This document shows, in pieces, positions 25,313 to 33,463 of a stretch of DNA of 64,000 nt. The translations under genes and the position numbers were made by a program. The notes under the pieces were generated by a model. That model was not told the origin of the DNA and made no database searches. It saw nothing but the letters and a program-made list of their open reading frames with translations. Position 1 is the first letter of the stretch. Every line of letters begins with the position of its first letter. The stretch spans positions 616,837 to 680,836 of the forward strand of contig CALUXB010000001.1 of NCBI GenBank assembly GCA_944324645.1, in the 5' to 3' direction. Source of the DNA: an uncultured Elusimicrobiales bacterium (GTDB taxonomy: Bacteria > Elusimicrobiota > Elusimicrobia > Elusimicrobiales > Elusimicrobiaceae).

Positions 25313-25342
25313 TTGGACAGCGCCGCCGCGATAAGTTATAAT
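25313..25342 (+). promoter_or_regulatory. Promoter of the rpmH operon
   Basis: TTGGAC (25313-25318), 18-nt spacer and a consensus TATAAT (25337-25342). The leader to rpmH is about 100 nt. Confidence 0.55.
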
Positions 25343-25406
25343 ATATATGTCCTTTTTGCGCGTAAGCCGCGCAGGTAAAGGAGAATTTAACTTAATAACA
25401 GGAGTG

Positions 25407-25441
25407 TACGGGCCTGAAGGGGTTTTTCGCTTCCGCCCGTA
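25407..25441 (+). promoter_or_regulatory. Leader hairpin before rpmH
   Basis: TACGGGC (25407-25413) pairs with GCCCGTA (25435-25441), with an inner GAAG/CTTC helix. It ends 11 nt before the rpmH ATG and so could control ribosome access. Confidence 0.5.
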
Positions 25442-25452
25442 TAAAGAAGCAT

Positions 25453-25590
25453 ATGCTGCCTACATACAGACCGAATAAAGCTAAAAGAGCTAAACACATT
25501 GGATTTCGTGCCCGCATGGCTACCGCCGGCGGACGCAGAGTCCTCAGCGCCAGAAGAGCCAAAGGCCGCCACGAATTAATCAAGGCCTAA
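25453..25590 (+). CDS. rpmH: 50S ribosomal protein L34
   Basis: A 45-codon ORF ([14 protein letters not shown], then [17 protein letters not shown] and RRAKGRHEL), the L34 pattern of a short basic protein at the ribosome core. It differs from the common start MKRTYQPS but keeps the T-Y-x-P-x-x-x-x-R frame and the GFRxRMxTxxGR block. It lies 4 nt upstream of rnpA, the standard arrangement. The ribosome site is weak (AAGAAG) and close to a leader hairpin. Confidence 0.95.
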   Translation: MLPTYRPNKAKRAKHIGFRARMATAGGRRVLSARRAKGRHELIKA

Positions 25591-25594
25591 TGCT

Positions 25595-25987
25595 ATGACT
25601 TCCCAGGGCTTCCCCCGGAGCCGCCGCTTGCATCTTAAAAACGATTTTAAGAACATTATCCAAAGCGGCCATAAAATACAGGGTTTCGGCCTTGTGCTGT
25701 GGTGGAAGCCTGCCCCTCTGGGAAAGGAAGATGTGCGAATGGGGCTAGTCGTATCCAGGAAACTGGGAAGTGCGGTTGAGCGCAACCGCGTAAAGAGGCT
25801 TCTTCGCGAAGCTTTCAGACTAAACCGGAAAAGATTGCAAAGCGGGGTAGATTATGTGTTCAGTCCCCGCAGCAGCGACAGTTTGGCCACAGCCGATGCG
25901 GCGGAATATGCAGTGCTCGGTTTGTGCCGCAGAGCCGGCCTGATGCCGTCTTTGCCTGCGGGGCCAGAGCCCCGTGCAGACCAATGA
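25595..25987 (+). CDS. rnpA: Ribonuclease P protein component
   Basis: A 130-residue basic protein that assists RNase P RNA in tRNA 5' maturation. The signature RNR box is [14 protein letters not shown] (about residues 62-75), preceded by [12 protein letters not shown]. The N-terminal [12 protein letters not shown] is also typical. It overlaps yidD by ATGA. The RNase P RNA gene itself was not identified in this window; the unidentified RNA at 17641-18016 lacks its conserved core as far as I can see. Confidence 0.94.
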   Translation: MTSQGFPRSRRLHLKNDFKNIIQSGHKIQGFGLVLWWKPAPLGKEDVRMGLVVSRKLGSAVERNRVKRLLREAFRLNRKRLQSGVDYVFSPRSSDSLATADAAEYAVLGLCRRAGLMPSLPAGPEPRADQ

Positions 25988-26220
25988 AACAGATTTCGCT
26001 GATAAGCAGAAAAGTTCTGCTTTTTTTGCTAAACGCTTTTATGCTGCTGGTGCGGCCATTTTTGGGGCCGCGCGGGGTGTGCCGTTTCACGCCCACTTGC
26101 AGCCAGTATGCCAAAGAGGCGATAACCAAGTATGGGGTTTTTAAGGGAACTTGGCTGGCGCTTTGCCGTATAGGCAAATGTCATCCTTTTCACCAGGGCG
26201 GTTACGACCCGGTGCCTTAA
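25984..26220 (+). CDS. yidD: Membrane protein insertion efficiency factor YidD
   Basis: A 78-residue protein with an N-terminal hydrophobic/amphipathic segment and the conserved core [18 protein letters not shown], then [13 protein letters not shown]. The start is the ATG overlapping the rnpA stop (ATGA); a longer in-frame reading upstream lies inside rnpA and is not used. It sits between rnpA and yidC, the conserved order, and acts at the inner membrane with YidC. Confidence 0.94.
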   Translation: MKQISLISRKVLLFLLNAFMLLVRPFLGPRGVCRFTPTCSQYAKEAITKYGVFKGTWLALCRIGKCHPFHQGGYDPVP

Positions 26221-26296
26221 AAGCCCGCTTTTCCGTGTTCTGAAAGCCCGCTGAAATGAAGCCCGCCGTTTAGACGGCTTACTTTCAGAGGATTTT

Positions 26297-27886
26297 ATGA
26301 ACAAAAACTTTCTACTTGCGGCTTTGTTTTTCTTGCTGCTGGTAACGGGGTATAACCAATTTGTTACCATTCCCCGTATGCAGCGTGAACAACAGGCCGC
26401 CGAGCAGCAACTGGCCGCCGCCCAAGAAGAACTGACGCATACCACTTCTACCTCTGCGGCTTTTACCAAAACGTCTCCTTCCTCTTTGCCGGAAGAATTT
26501 ACTACCTTTCAAGCGCCTACCGCGCAAATTACTTTTTCTTCTAAAGGCGCGGGGATAAAAACATTTCTTTTTGATGATGTGTTGGGTGATTTGGACCTGA
26601 CTCCTTACAAAGGGGAAGGGTATTTTGCCACGCTGCCGCAGCTGGACTTTGCTGAGAGCCAGCGCACGCAGGATTCCATTACTTTCAGCGCCGATTTGGC
26701 TGCCGGTGTGGAAGTGATAAAGACCTACCGTTTTAATGAAAACGGAATAAATAACCTCAACATTATTTTCAATAACAAGACTTCCTCCGACGTGGAGCTG
26801 CCGGCTTTTGCCTTTAATTTCGGCCCCGGTTTAGCCACCACCAAGAGCGAAATGTCTGACAATGAACGCGAATCCAAGGCCGTCTATTTAATGCAGGAAA
26901 GCGGAAAGAAAAACCCGACCCTGGTGAAATTTACCGATACGGAAGATTCCCCTGCTTCCGGCAAAGACTGGATTTGGGCCGGCGTGCAAAACCGCTATTT
27001 CTTAAGCATTCTGATTCCGCAGAATTGGACGGCGGGCACCTTAAAAACAGATAAACAAGACGTTACCACCCGCAAACGTATGTGGGGGTTGTTTGGTGAG
27101 GCGCAAGTAAGCGGCCCGCAGCTGCTGATTAACGTTCCCGCTAAAACGCTGGCTGCTAAATCTTCTTTGGAAATGAAATCCGATTTTTATTTCGGACCGA
27201 AAGATTACCAAGCGTTTGAAAAAATGCCGTACCACTTAAGCCGCAGTATTGAATTTGGCTTTTTTGGCGCGTTGGGCCGTTTGGCGCGCAATGTGCTGGA
27301 ATTGTTCTACAGCTGGACGGGCAATTACGGTGTGGCTATTATTATGCTGACGGTGCTGTTGCAGTTGATACTGTTTAAGTTCACGCTGATGTCGCTTAAA
27401 TCCAGCGCGCAGATGAAGAAAGTGCAGCCGGAAATGAAACGCCTGCAGGAGAAATATAAAGGCAATCCGGAAGCGCTCAACCGCGAAATGCTGGCTTTGT
27501 ACCAAAAACATAAAATTAATCCGCTCTCGGGCTGTTTGCCTCTGCTGATACAGCTGCCTATTTTCCTGGCGCTGTTTAATGCATTGCGCACGTCTTGGTC
27601 TTTGCACGGGGCCGGATTTGTGTTGTGGATTACGGATCTTTCTTCTAAAGACCCGTATTATATCTTGCCCATTTTAATGGGTGCCGTGATGTTTTTCCAA
27701 CAGCGGGCCACTATGCCCGCCGGTATGGACCCCACCCAAGCCGCGATGTTTAAATATATGCCGCTGATTTTTACGCTGCTGTTTATGAATTTCCCGTCCG
27801 GCTTGGTGCTTTACTGGCTGACCAACAGCCTCATTACCTTTGGGATTCAGACCATTGCCAACAAAAAAATTGCTAAAGAGAAATAG
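26297..27886 (+). CDS. yidC: Membrane protein insertase YidC
   Basis: A 529-residue Oxa1/YidC/Alb3 insertase of the Gram-negative type. It has an N-terminal transmembrane anchor (residues 3-20), a large periplasmic beta domain (about 60-330), then the conserved membrane core with IMLTVLLQLILFKFTL and QEKYKGNPEALNREMLALYQKHKINPLSGCLPLLIQ, and transmembrane helices to MNFPSGLVLYWLTNSL. AGAGGA precedes the start. It is followed by khpB after 15 nt, the usual partner. Confidence 0.96.
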   Translation: MNKNFLLAALFFLLLVTGYNQFVTIPRMQREQQAAEQQLAAAQEELTHTTSTSAAFTKTSPSSLPEEFTTFQAPTAQITFSSKGAGIKTFLFDDVLGDLDLTPYKGEGYFATLPQLDFAESQRTQDSITFSADLAAGVEVIKTYRFNENGINNLNIIFNNKTSSDVELPAFAFNFGPGLATTKSEMSDNERESKAVYLMQESGKKNPTLVKFTDTEDSPASGKDWIWAGVQNRYFLSILIPQNWTAGTLKTDKQDVTTRKRMWGLFGEAQVSGPQLLINVPAKTLAAKSSLEMKSDFYFGPKDYQAFEKMPYHLSRSIEFGFFGALGRLARNVLELFYSWTGNYGVAIIMLTVLLQLILFKFTLMSLKSSAQMKKVQPEMKRLQEKYKGNPEALNREMLALYQKHKINPLSGCLPLLIQLPIFLALFNALRTSWSLHGAGFVLWITDLSSKDPYYILPILMGAVMFFQQRATMPAGMDPTQAAMFKYMPLIFTLLFMNFPSGLVLYWLTNSLITFGIQTIANKKIAKEK

Positions 27887-27901
27887 CAAGGAGTTTATTT
27901 T

Positions 27902-29338
27902 ATGCCGCATAAAATTAAAGTAGAAGACAAAGAAGTTTCTTCAGCCATAGAAAAAGGACTAAAAAAATTGGGTTTGCGCCGCGACCAGGTGGAAGTAACC
28001 GTGCTGGAAAGCCCGCGCAAAGGCTTTTTGGGTATCGGTGCGCGCCCGGCTGTGGTGGAACTGCGCCAAAAACGTTGGGTGTCTGACAATTTAGACTCAC
28101 AAATTTATATGGACGTGCCCAAAAAGAAGCGTTCTTCCGGCGGTCGGGGCCGCGGGGGCCGCTCCCGCTCCCACAAAGGGGAAGAGGGCGGCGTGCGCGA
28201 AATTAAACGCGGCGGCCGCCGTGCTTACGGCACGCGCCATAGCGCAGAGAAAGCGTCTAAAGTCAACGAGCCCCAGTTGCTGCCCAGCGAACAAATTCAG
28301 AATGCCGTTATCCCTGAATTTTTGAAAGCCCCGCTGCAGGAAGCTAAAGATTATTTGGCCAATGTGCTGGAGCATATGGGCGTTAAAGTAGAAAACCTGA
28401 ACGCTTGGTGGGACGAAAAACAGAACCGCATTTTGCTGACGTTTGACTGCGATCACCCGGCTATTGTTATCGGCAAAGAAGGCAAAACGCTGGAATCCTT
28501 GCAATATTTGGCTACGCTGAGCCTCAGCCGCCATTTTGACAAGCCCATTTCCGTCATTGCCGATACGCAGAATTACTGGCGCAAAGCCGAAGATAAAATC
28601 AATTCGGATTTGGAATATGGTATTAACCAAATCAAAAACGGCTACAGCGTCTACCGCTTCCGCCCGATGAGCGCGCAGCTGCGCCGCTACATACACCGCG
28701 CGGCGGAAAACAATGAATTTGTTATTACCGTTTCCGAAGGGGAAGGCCAGTGGCGCAAAGTAACCCTGCGCCCGCGCCCGGCGGACCAGCCCGTGCAGAA
28801 AGCGCAGACGGAAGAAACTGCGCAAATTTCTGCCACCGCTGAGTCATCCGCTCCGCAAGCGGCTGAAATGCAAGAAATGCAGGCTGAAGCGGCCGCCCCG
28901 GCCCAAGAAACGGCTTCTGTGCAAACCCCCGCTGCAGAAGAAGCGCAAACCCCGCTCCAAACGGCGTGTGCTGACGTGGCTCCGCAAACAGACGCGGCTT
29001 TAAATGCCGCTCCAGCAACGCAAGAGGCCCAGCCTTTAACTGCTTCTGAACAGCCGGCCTCTGCTGCCCAAACGGTCCCGGTAGAACAAGCCCCGGGGTG
29101 CCCGGCGGAAGCGCCAGCTCAAGAAACGGCCCCTGCCGTACAAAATACGGTGGCTGAGGCGGCCCAAGCAGCTGCCCCCGCGCAGGAAGTAGCTCCTGCG
29201 GCGCAAAACCCCGCTGAAACGCTTTCTGCGGTCTGCCCTGCGCAAGAGCCTGCGGCAGAAAACCAAAGCGGCTGTGCGTGCGGCCCGTTGTTTGAACAGA
29301 CTCAAAATACAGACGAGCCAAAACCGCAAGAAAAATAA
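27902..29338 (+). CDS. khpB: RNA-binding protein KhpB (Jag) with long low-complexity tail
   Basis: A 478-residue protein in the yidC-linked position. Domains in order: Jag-N (residues 1-58, ending KKGFLGIGARPA-like text), an Arg/Gly-rich linker (GRGRGGRSRS), a KH domain with IGKEGKTLESLQYL (about 196-209), and an R3H domain with RRYIHRAAENNEFVITVSEGEGQ. The last 175 or so residues are Ala/Gln/Glu/Pro-rich with loose repeats such as AQETAPAVQN and AQEVAPAAQN. Typical KhpB/Jag proteins are 200 to 300 residues. It binds RNA; the tail's role is unknown. A terminator follows. Confidence 0.92.
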   Translation: MPHKIKVEDKEVSSAIEKGLKKLGLRRDQVEVTVLESPRKGFLGIGARPAVVELRQKRWVSDNLDSQIYMDVPKKKRSSGGRGRGGRSRSHKGEEGGVREIKRGGRRAYGTRHSAEKASKVNEPQLLPSEQIQNAVIPEFLKAPLQEAKDYLANVLEHMGVKVENLNAWWDEKQNRILLTFDCDHPAIVIGKEGKTLESLQYLATLSLSRHFDKPISVIADTQNYWRKAEDKINSDLEYGINQIKNGYSVYRFRPMSAQLRRYIHRAAENNEFVITVSEGEGQWRKVTLRPRPADQPVQKAQTEETAQISATAESSAPQAAEMQEMQAEAAAPAQETASVQTPAAEEAQTPLQTACADVAPQTDAALNAAPATQEAQPLTASEQPASAAQTVPVEQAPGCPAEAPAQETAPAVQNTVAEAAQAAAPAQEVAPAAQNPAETLSAVCPAQEPAAENQSGCACGPLFEQTQNTDEPKPQEK

Positions 29339-29353
29339 GAGCAGTTTTCTTTT

Positions 29354-29383
29354 AAAATCCCCGTTTTAAGACGGGGATTTTTT
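29354..29383 (+). terminator. Intrinsic terminator of the rpmH-khpB operon
   Basis: AAATCCCCGT and ACGGGGATTT with a 6-nt loop, followed by a T-run. Confidence 0.9.
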
Positions 29384-29871
29384 ATAAATAAATCCCGGGA
29401 CGTAAGTCGTAAGAATTGGGCGCTCAGCCACACTCTGATAGAACGGGGTTTTTTAAGGAGTGCGGGGCAGACAAAAGAAGGAGAATCAAAGCTTTTGAAA
29501 AAAGAAACGCTATCTGTAAGATGCGGGGCGCTTGTGCAATTCAACTGAAGAAAGCGGCGTTGTTGCGCCGGGTTTGTGCTGGAGAAATACAAACAGGGCC
29601 AAACAGAAATTTTAAATTAAAACCCTTAAGGCGTCCGCTTGCGGGTGCAATACTCTTTGGGCTGAGGGCATAGGCCTTTTCCGGGGGTTTTAAGTGGGTT
29701 TTCGGGGGAAGGAGAATAGAGTAAGGCAGAAATTTCAAAATAACAAACTGGGGCTCAACGCGCAGAGTTTTATATTCCATTCATATTCCGACGATAGAAA
29801 AACATTTTCTCGTTTCGTTTCTAAAAATGCAAGATAATACGGTTTGCTGCGCCAGAAAGAGGAAGGATTTA
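29384..29871. other. Intergenic region without recognisable gene
   Basis: About 490 nt. Frames of 79 to 96 codons exist on both strands but none has a ribosome site or a family-like sequence. No tRNA, DnaA box cluster or strong hairpin was found. Because it lies in an oriC-type gene neighbourhood it was checked for TTATCCACA-like boxes without success. Confidence 0.45.
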
Positions 29872-29880
29872 TGCTACAAT
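29872..29880 (+). promoter_or_regulatory. Extended -10 promoter of the hydrolase-like gene
   Basis: TGC-TACAAT, about 20 nt before the ATG at 29901, with GAGG in between. Confidence 0.5.
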
Positions 29881-29900
29881 ACTTTTTAAAGAGGAAAAAT

Positions 29901-30887
29901 ATGCAAAAATTTATTCATTTTGTTCTGATTTTTTTGCTGTTGCCTTGTGCTGGTTTTGCCCAAAGCCGCACCGGGGAAATTTATACCGATAAATTGTGGA
30001 TTCAATACGTCGGGCCAAATGCGCAAGAAGGATTTGCTTTCGGTTATTTCTTGGCGGTGCCGCGGGGGTTGGAGCGGGATAAGAAATATTTTCTGCTGGC
30101 AGAAGCAGACCCCGCTTTATTTAAACTCAGTGGCGGGCAGGCCGACCAAACGGCGGGCGCTTTGGGGTTTTTACAGGCGTATCCTCTTTTGGAAAGTTTG
30201 CAAACGCCTGTAATTATGCCCGTATTTACCCGGGTGTCTTCCGCCCCCGGTTTAAAGCCTGCCACACTGGACCGAGAAATTATGCAAGTGCGTGAGGGAA
30301 TATTAAAACGCCCGGATTTACAGTTTTTGGCTATGCTCAAAGACGCGCGCAAACGCTTGAAAAAAGAGGGGATAAAAACCTATAAAAAAATTTGGTTAAA
30401 CGGGTTTGGCCCTTCGGGGGATTTTTGCACGCGCTTTACTTTTCTGCACCCTAAAGCCGTGCAGGCCGCCGTTTGCGGCGGTACGGACGGCCTTGTGCCG
30501 CAGCCTTTGGACGAGTGGAACGGGCACCTGTTGCGCTATCCGTTGGGGACGGCGGAAATGAAAACTTGGAGCGGGGAAAAGTTTGACCTGAAAAACTGGA
30601 AAAAGACGCCGCAGTTTTATTATATGGGGGCGCGTGATAAAAATTTCCAACTGGCTACAGAGAGTTTTTTAGGCAAAGCAGATGCCGAAGAAGCCTTGGA
30701 TATTTTTGGTCTTTCGTTCTCCCAGCGCTACAATAATATTGCCGCCTTGTTGCGCCAAAGCGGCGCGGCGGTGCAAACGCATTTATACTATGGCAAAGGG
30801 GCAGAGCCGGCCTGGGAGGACGCCGCGGCGTTCTTTAAGGCCAACAGCGGCAACACCTTTGCGCCCACGCTGCCTAAAGAACATTAA
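29901..30887 (+). CDS. Secreted protein with alpha/beta-hydrolase features
   Basis: The start MQKFIHF is chosen because GAGG lies 6 nt upstream; earlier in-frame ATGs would precede or sit on the promoter. The 328 residues begin with a signal peptide ending at GFAQS. The segment LNGFGPSGDFCTRFTFLHPKAVQAAVCGG resembles a nucleophile elbow (Ser172 in G-x-S-G context) and YYMGARDKNFQ a possible acid-residue loop, as in esterases or PHB-depolymerase-like proteins. A matching catalytic His is not certain. The function is unknown. Confidence 0.65.
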   Translation: MQKFIHFVLIFLLLPCAGFAQSRTGEIYTDKLWIQYVGPNAQEGFAFGYFLAVPRGLERDKKYFLLAEADPALFKLSGGQADQTAGALGFLQAYPLLESLQTPVIMPVFTRVSSAPGLKPATLDREIMQVREGILKRPDLQFLAMLKDARKRLKKEGIKTYKKIWLNGFGPSGDFCTRFTFLHPKAVQAAVCGGTDGLVPQPLDEWNGHLLRYPLGTAEMKTWSGEKFDLKNWKKTPQFYYMGARDKNFQLATESFLGKADAEEALDIFGLSFSQRYNNIAALLRQSGAAVQTHLYYGKGAEPAWEDAAAFFKANSGNTFAPTLPKEH

Positions 30888-30917
30888 TCTTACCCACTAA
30901 GATAATTTTAAAATCGT

Positions 30918-30947
30918 AAAAAAGCGCCTGGAAACAGGCGCTTTTTT
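30918..30947. terminator. Bidirectional terminator
   Basis: AAAAAAGCGCCTG and CAGGCGCTTTTTT with a GAAA tetraloop, between convergent genes. Confidence 0.95.
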
Positions 30948-30956
30948 AGGGAAGAT

Positions 30957-31997
30957 TTATGGCATAAAAGATAAGTTTCGTAATTTTTGGCACGAGACGG
31001 AATCCGGATGCAAATGGCAGCCTGTTTTGAAAAAGAATCGCATCTCTTCGTATAATTTCTTCTTTTCTATTCCACTTATTTTCCCTTCCGGGTTTGGATC
31101 GCCAAAATATATCACGGTGTTTGCTCCCAACGTTTCAATAAAACGGGAGGGCACCTGGATAATTAAAGTTTTTCTTTCTTCGTTAAACTGGCAAAAAAAC
31201 TGGTACCACGCAAAAATAGGTGCAGCTCCTGGCTCCTGTAAAGATTGGCAATTGATATGTTTTTCCAAAGTTGGATGGGGCCCCACCTCAAACAAAACGA
31301 CGTGGGTTTTTATGCCGCTTTGCTTAAGCAAAGTGCTTAAAGAATTGGCAATATATTGGCTGTGCAAAGAACCGCAATGCACCACAATGCGTGCCTGCGG
31401 GTTTTGTGCAAGAATTTCCTGTATCTTTTTAAACCAAGCTTGATTGCGTGTTTTTAACCCTTCTTCCGTCTTAGCCCAATCAATTCCGCCCCGGTCTAAA
31501 ATTTTATCTATCTCTAACCCTACAACTTTGAGCTTTAAATCATCTGCTATCTTTAAGGTCAGTATCGTGGTAAAATCAGGCTCAAATCTGGGATCTGTTT
31601 TCTTGGAAAGTTCCACTAAATCTATGTTTTTGTTTTCAATTTTGTCAAAATTCTGCTGGGCGGTTTGTAATAAAAATTCAGTTGCCAGATAGGAAAATCC
31701 ATTCGCAGCCAGTTGTTTTAAAATAACGTTGATTTCCCTGCTAATAACATCTTGATTATGAATTTCTCCCAATAACACCACTTGGGCATTGCCAAACAGA
31801 GAGGCGTAATCAAAATCTTCCGTCAGAAGATGACTGTTAGTAAGCAAAGAGAAAGCCGCTTCTGGGTTCTTATCTAATAAGCGGTCCAGGGGTTTAAAGA
31901 AATATTTATATTCTAGGGTTTTGTTCCAAGGCAATTCGGCCGCTTGCAGTATGCAAGCGGCAAAAAGACAAAGAATGATAAGTAGTTTCTTCATCAT
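30957..31997 (-). CDS. Exported ChaN/Tiki-like (EreA/ChaN superfamily) protein
   Basis: A 346-residue protein with a signal peptide (MMKKLLIILCLFAACILQAAE; the second Met may be the real start). QVVLLGEIHNQDVISREI (about residue 72) gives the G-E-x-H motif, RNQAWFKKIQEI the middle motif, and ARIVVHCGSLHSQYIANSL the final V-x-x-G-x-x-H motif of the ChaN/EreA/TIKI superfamily, which includes haem-binding proteins and metalloproteases. Which of these it is cannot be told. TATAAT abuts the ATG and there is no Shine-Dalgarno. It is divergent from mnmE. Confidence 0.7.
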   Translation of the reverse strand: MMKKLLIILCLFAACILQAAELPWNKTLEYKYFFKPLDRLLDKNPEAAFSLLTNSHLLTEDFDYASLFGNAQVVLLGEIHNQDVISREINVILKQLAANGFSYLATEFLLQTAQQNFDKIENKNIDLVELSKKTDPRFEPDFTTILTLKIADDLKLKVVGLEIDKILDRGGIDWAKTEEGLKTRNQAWFKKIQEILAQNPQARIVVHCGSLHSQYIANSLSTLLKQSGIKTHVVLFEVGPHPTLEKHINCQSLQEPGAAPIFAWYQFFCQFNEERKTLIIQVPSRFIETLGANTVIYFGDPNPEGKISGIEKKKLYEEMRFFFKTGCHLHPDSVSCQKLRNLSFMP

Positions 31998-32086
31998 ATT
32001 ATAGTTTAAACGATATAGAGCCTGCTGTCAATGACATCTTTCGCGCGCGTACGGAAAATTGCTCCCCAAAAAACCTTTAAAAATTA

Positions 32087-32092
32087 TAAAAT
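32087..32092 (+). promoter_or_regulatory. Candidate -10 of mnmE (leaderless)
   Basis: TAAAAT, overlapped by TATAAA, with exactly 6 nt to the ATG at 32099 and no ribosome site. The -35 is not evident. Confidence 0.4.
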
Positions 32093-32098
32093 GTAACT

Positions 32099-33457
32099 AT
32101 GCAAACTACTATTTGTGCTCCGGCTACCGCACCGGGGCAAAGTGCAGTATCTCTTGTCCGCCTAAGTGGGCCGGACAGCTTGGCTGTATTGCGTAAAATT
32201 GTCAGTACAGATAAAACTTTCCCGCCGCGCGAGCAGGTGTTCTGCCGTCTATACGACGGTAAAAAGGTGCTAGACGAGGCCTTGGTCACGTATTTCCCGG
32301 CCCCGCGCAGTTTTACCGGGGAAGACGTGGTAGAATTTGCGGTGCACGGCTCGCCTTACATCCGCGGGCGGCTGCTGGAGCTTTTGTGCGCTGCCGGGGC
32401 GGAGCCTGCCAAACGGGGGGAATTTTCCTACCGGGCTTTTTTAAACGGCAAAATGGACCTGCTGGAAGCGCAGGGTTTGTGTGATTTAATTTCCGCCGGC
32501 AATAAAGCCGCGCACGACTTGGCCCTGTCCTCTTTAGACGGCCGCTTGAGCGAAAAATTAAACGGCGTGAAAGACACCTTGGCCGAAACCTTGGCCCAGC
32601 TGGAAGCGCGCCTAGATGATGTAGATGAAGAAATGCCCCCGCTGGATGCGGAAAAAACAGAAAAAGATTTGCTGGAACAAGCCGGGGTGCTGGCGCGGCT
32701 GGCGGATACGTTTTCCGTCGGACGTTTAATAAAAGAAGGCCTCAAAGCCGCCATTGTGGGCGCGCCCAACTGCGGCAAATCCAGCCTGCTTAATGCGCTG
32801 GTAGGTTTTGACCGGGCCATTGTGTCTGCCCAAAGCGGCACCACGCGTGACACGGTGGAAGAAACGCTGGATTTAGAGGGCCAAAAAATCATTTTAACCG
32901 ATACCGCCGGCATACGCGAGCACGCCCTGGACCCTGCCGAACAGGAAGGTATGAAGCGCAGCCTGCGCGCCATAGAAAAAGCAGACGCCGTACTTTTTGT
33001 GGCGGATTTAACACGGGAGCTTACCCCGCAGGAAGAAGCCTTGTGGGACGACGTGCAAAAAGCCAACAAACCGGTGGTGCTGGTGCTCAACAAAACCGAC
33101 CAAGCGCCGCAGGGCCGTTGTGAACTGGAAGGAAAAGCCCAATATACGGTGTATGTTTCCTGCAAAAGCGGGGAAGGGCTGGAAGCGTTAAAGAAGCAAA
33201 TTTTGGCTTTTGTTTCCGCGCCGCAGGCGCAGGGGCAGGACGGCGTAATGATTTCCAATCTGCGCCAATACCAGGCGGTGCTGGACGCGCAGACCGAAGT
33301 GGAGTCCGCCTGCGTACGTTTGAAAAACGGCGCGGGGCTGGAGCTGTGCGCAGAGCATATACGCGGCGCGCTCAAAGCGCTTAAAGAGCTGGCCGGGGAA
33401 GTAACGCCAGACGATGTGCTAGGCATTATCTTTTCTAAATTTTGTATGGGGAAGTAG
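32099..33457 (+). CDS. mnmE: tRNA modification GTPase MnmE
   Basis: A 452-residue protein that with MnmG makes the cmnm5 modification at wobble U34. The N-terminal formyl-THF-binding domain has SLVRLSGPDSL and RSFTGEDVVEFAVHGSP. The inserted G domain has GAPNCGKSSLLNAL (about residues 220-233), TTRDTVEE, DTAGIRE and NKTD. The C-terminus ends FSKFCMGK, the catalytic FC-x-GK box. No Shine-Dalgarno is present; the mRNA is probably leaderless. mnmG follows after 6 nt. Confidence 0.96.
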   Translation: MQTTICAPATAPGQSAVSLVRLSGPDSLAVLRKIVSTDKTFPPREQVFCRLYDGKKVLDEALVTYFPAPRSFTGEDVVEFAVHGSPYIRGRLLELLCAAGAEPAKRGEFSYRAFLNGKMDLLEAQGLCDLISAGNKAAHDLALSSLDGRLSEKLNGVKDTLAETLAQLEARLDDVDEEMPPLDAEKTEKDLLEQAGVLARLADTFSVGRLIKEGLKAAIVGAPNCGKSSLLNALVGFDRAIVSAQSGTTRDTVEETLDLEGQKIILTDTAGIREHALDPAEQEGMKRSLRAIEKADAVLFVADLTRELTPQEEALWDDVQKANKPVVLVLNKTDQAPQGRCELEGKAQYTVYVSCKSGEGLEALKKQILAFVSAPQAQGQDGVMISNLRQYQAVLDAQTEVESACVRLKNGAGLELCAEHIRGALKALKELAGEVTPDDVLGIIFSKFCMGK

Positions 33458-33463
33458 AAGCAA

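Noticed and set aside
25240..25452. Replication origin upstream of rpmH
   Set aside because: The neighbourhood suggests it, but no TTATCCACA-like boxes or AT-rich unwinding element with boxes is present.
29384..29871. Several 79-97 codon frames on both strands
   Set aside because: No ribosome sites, overlapping each other, unremarkable composition.
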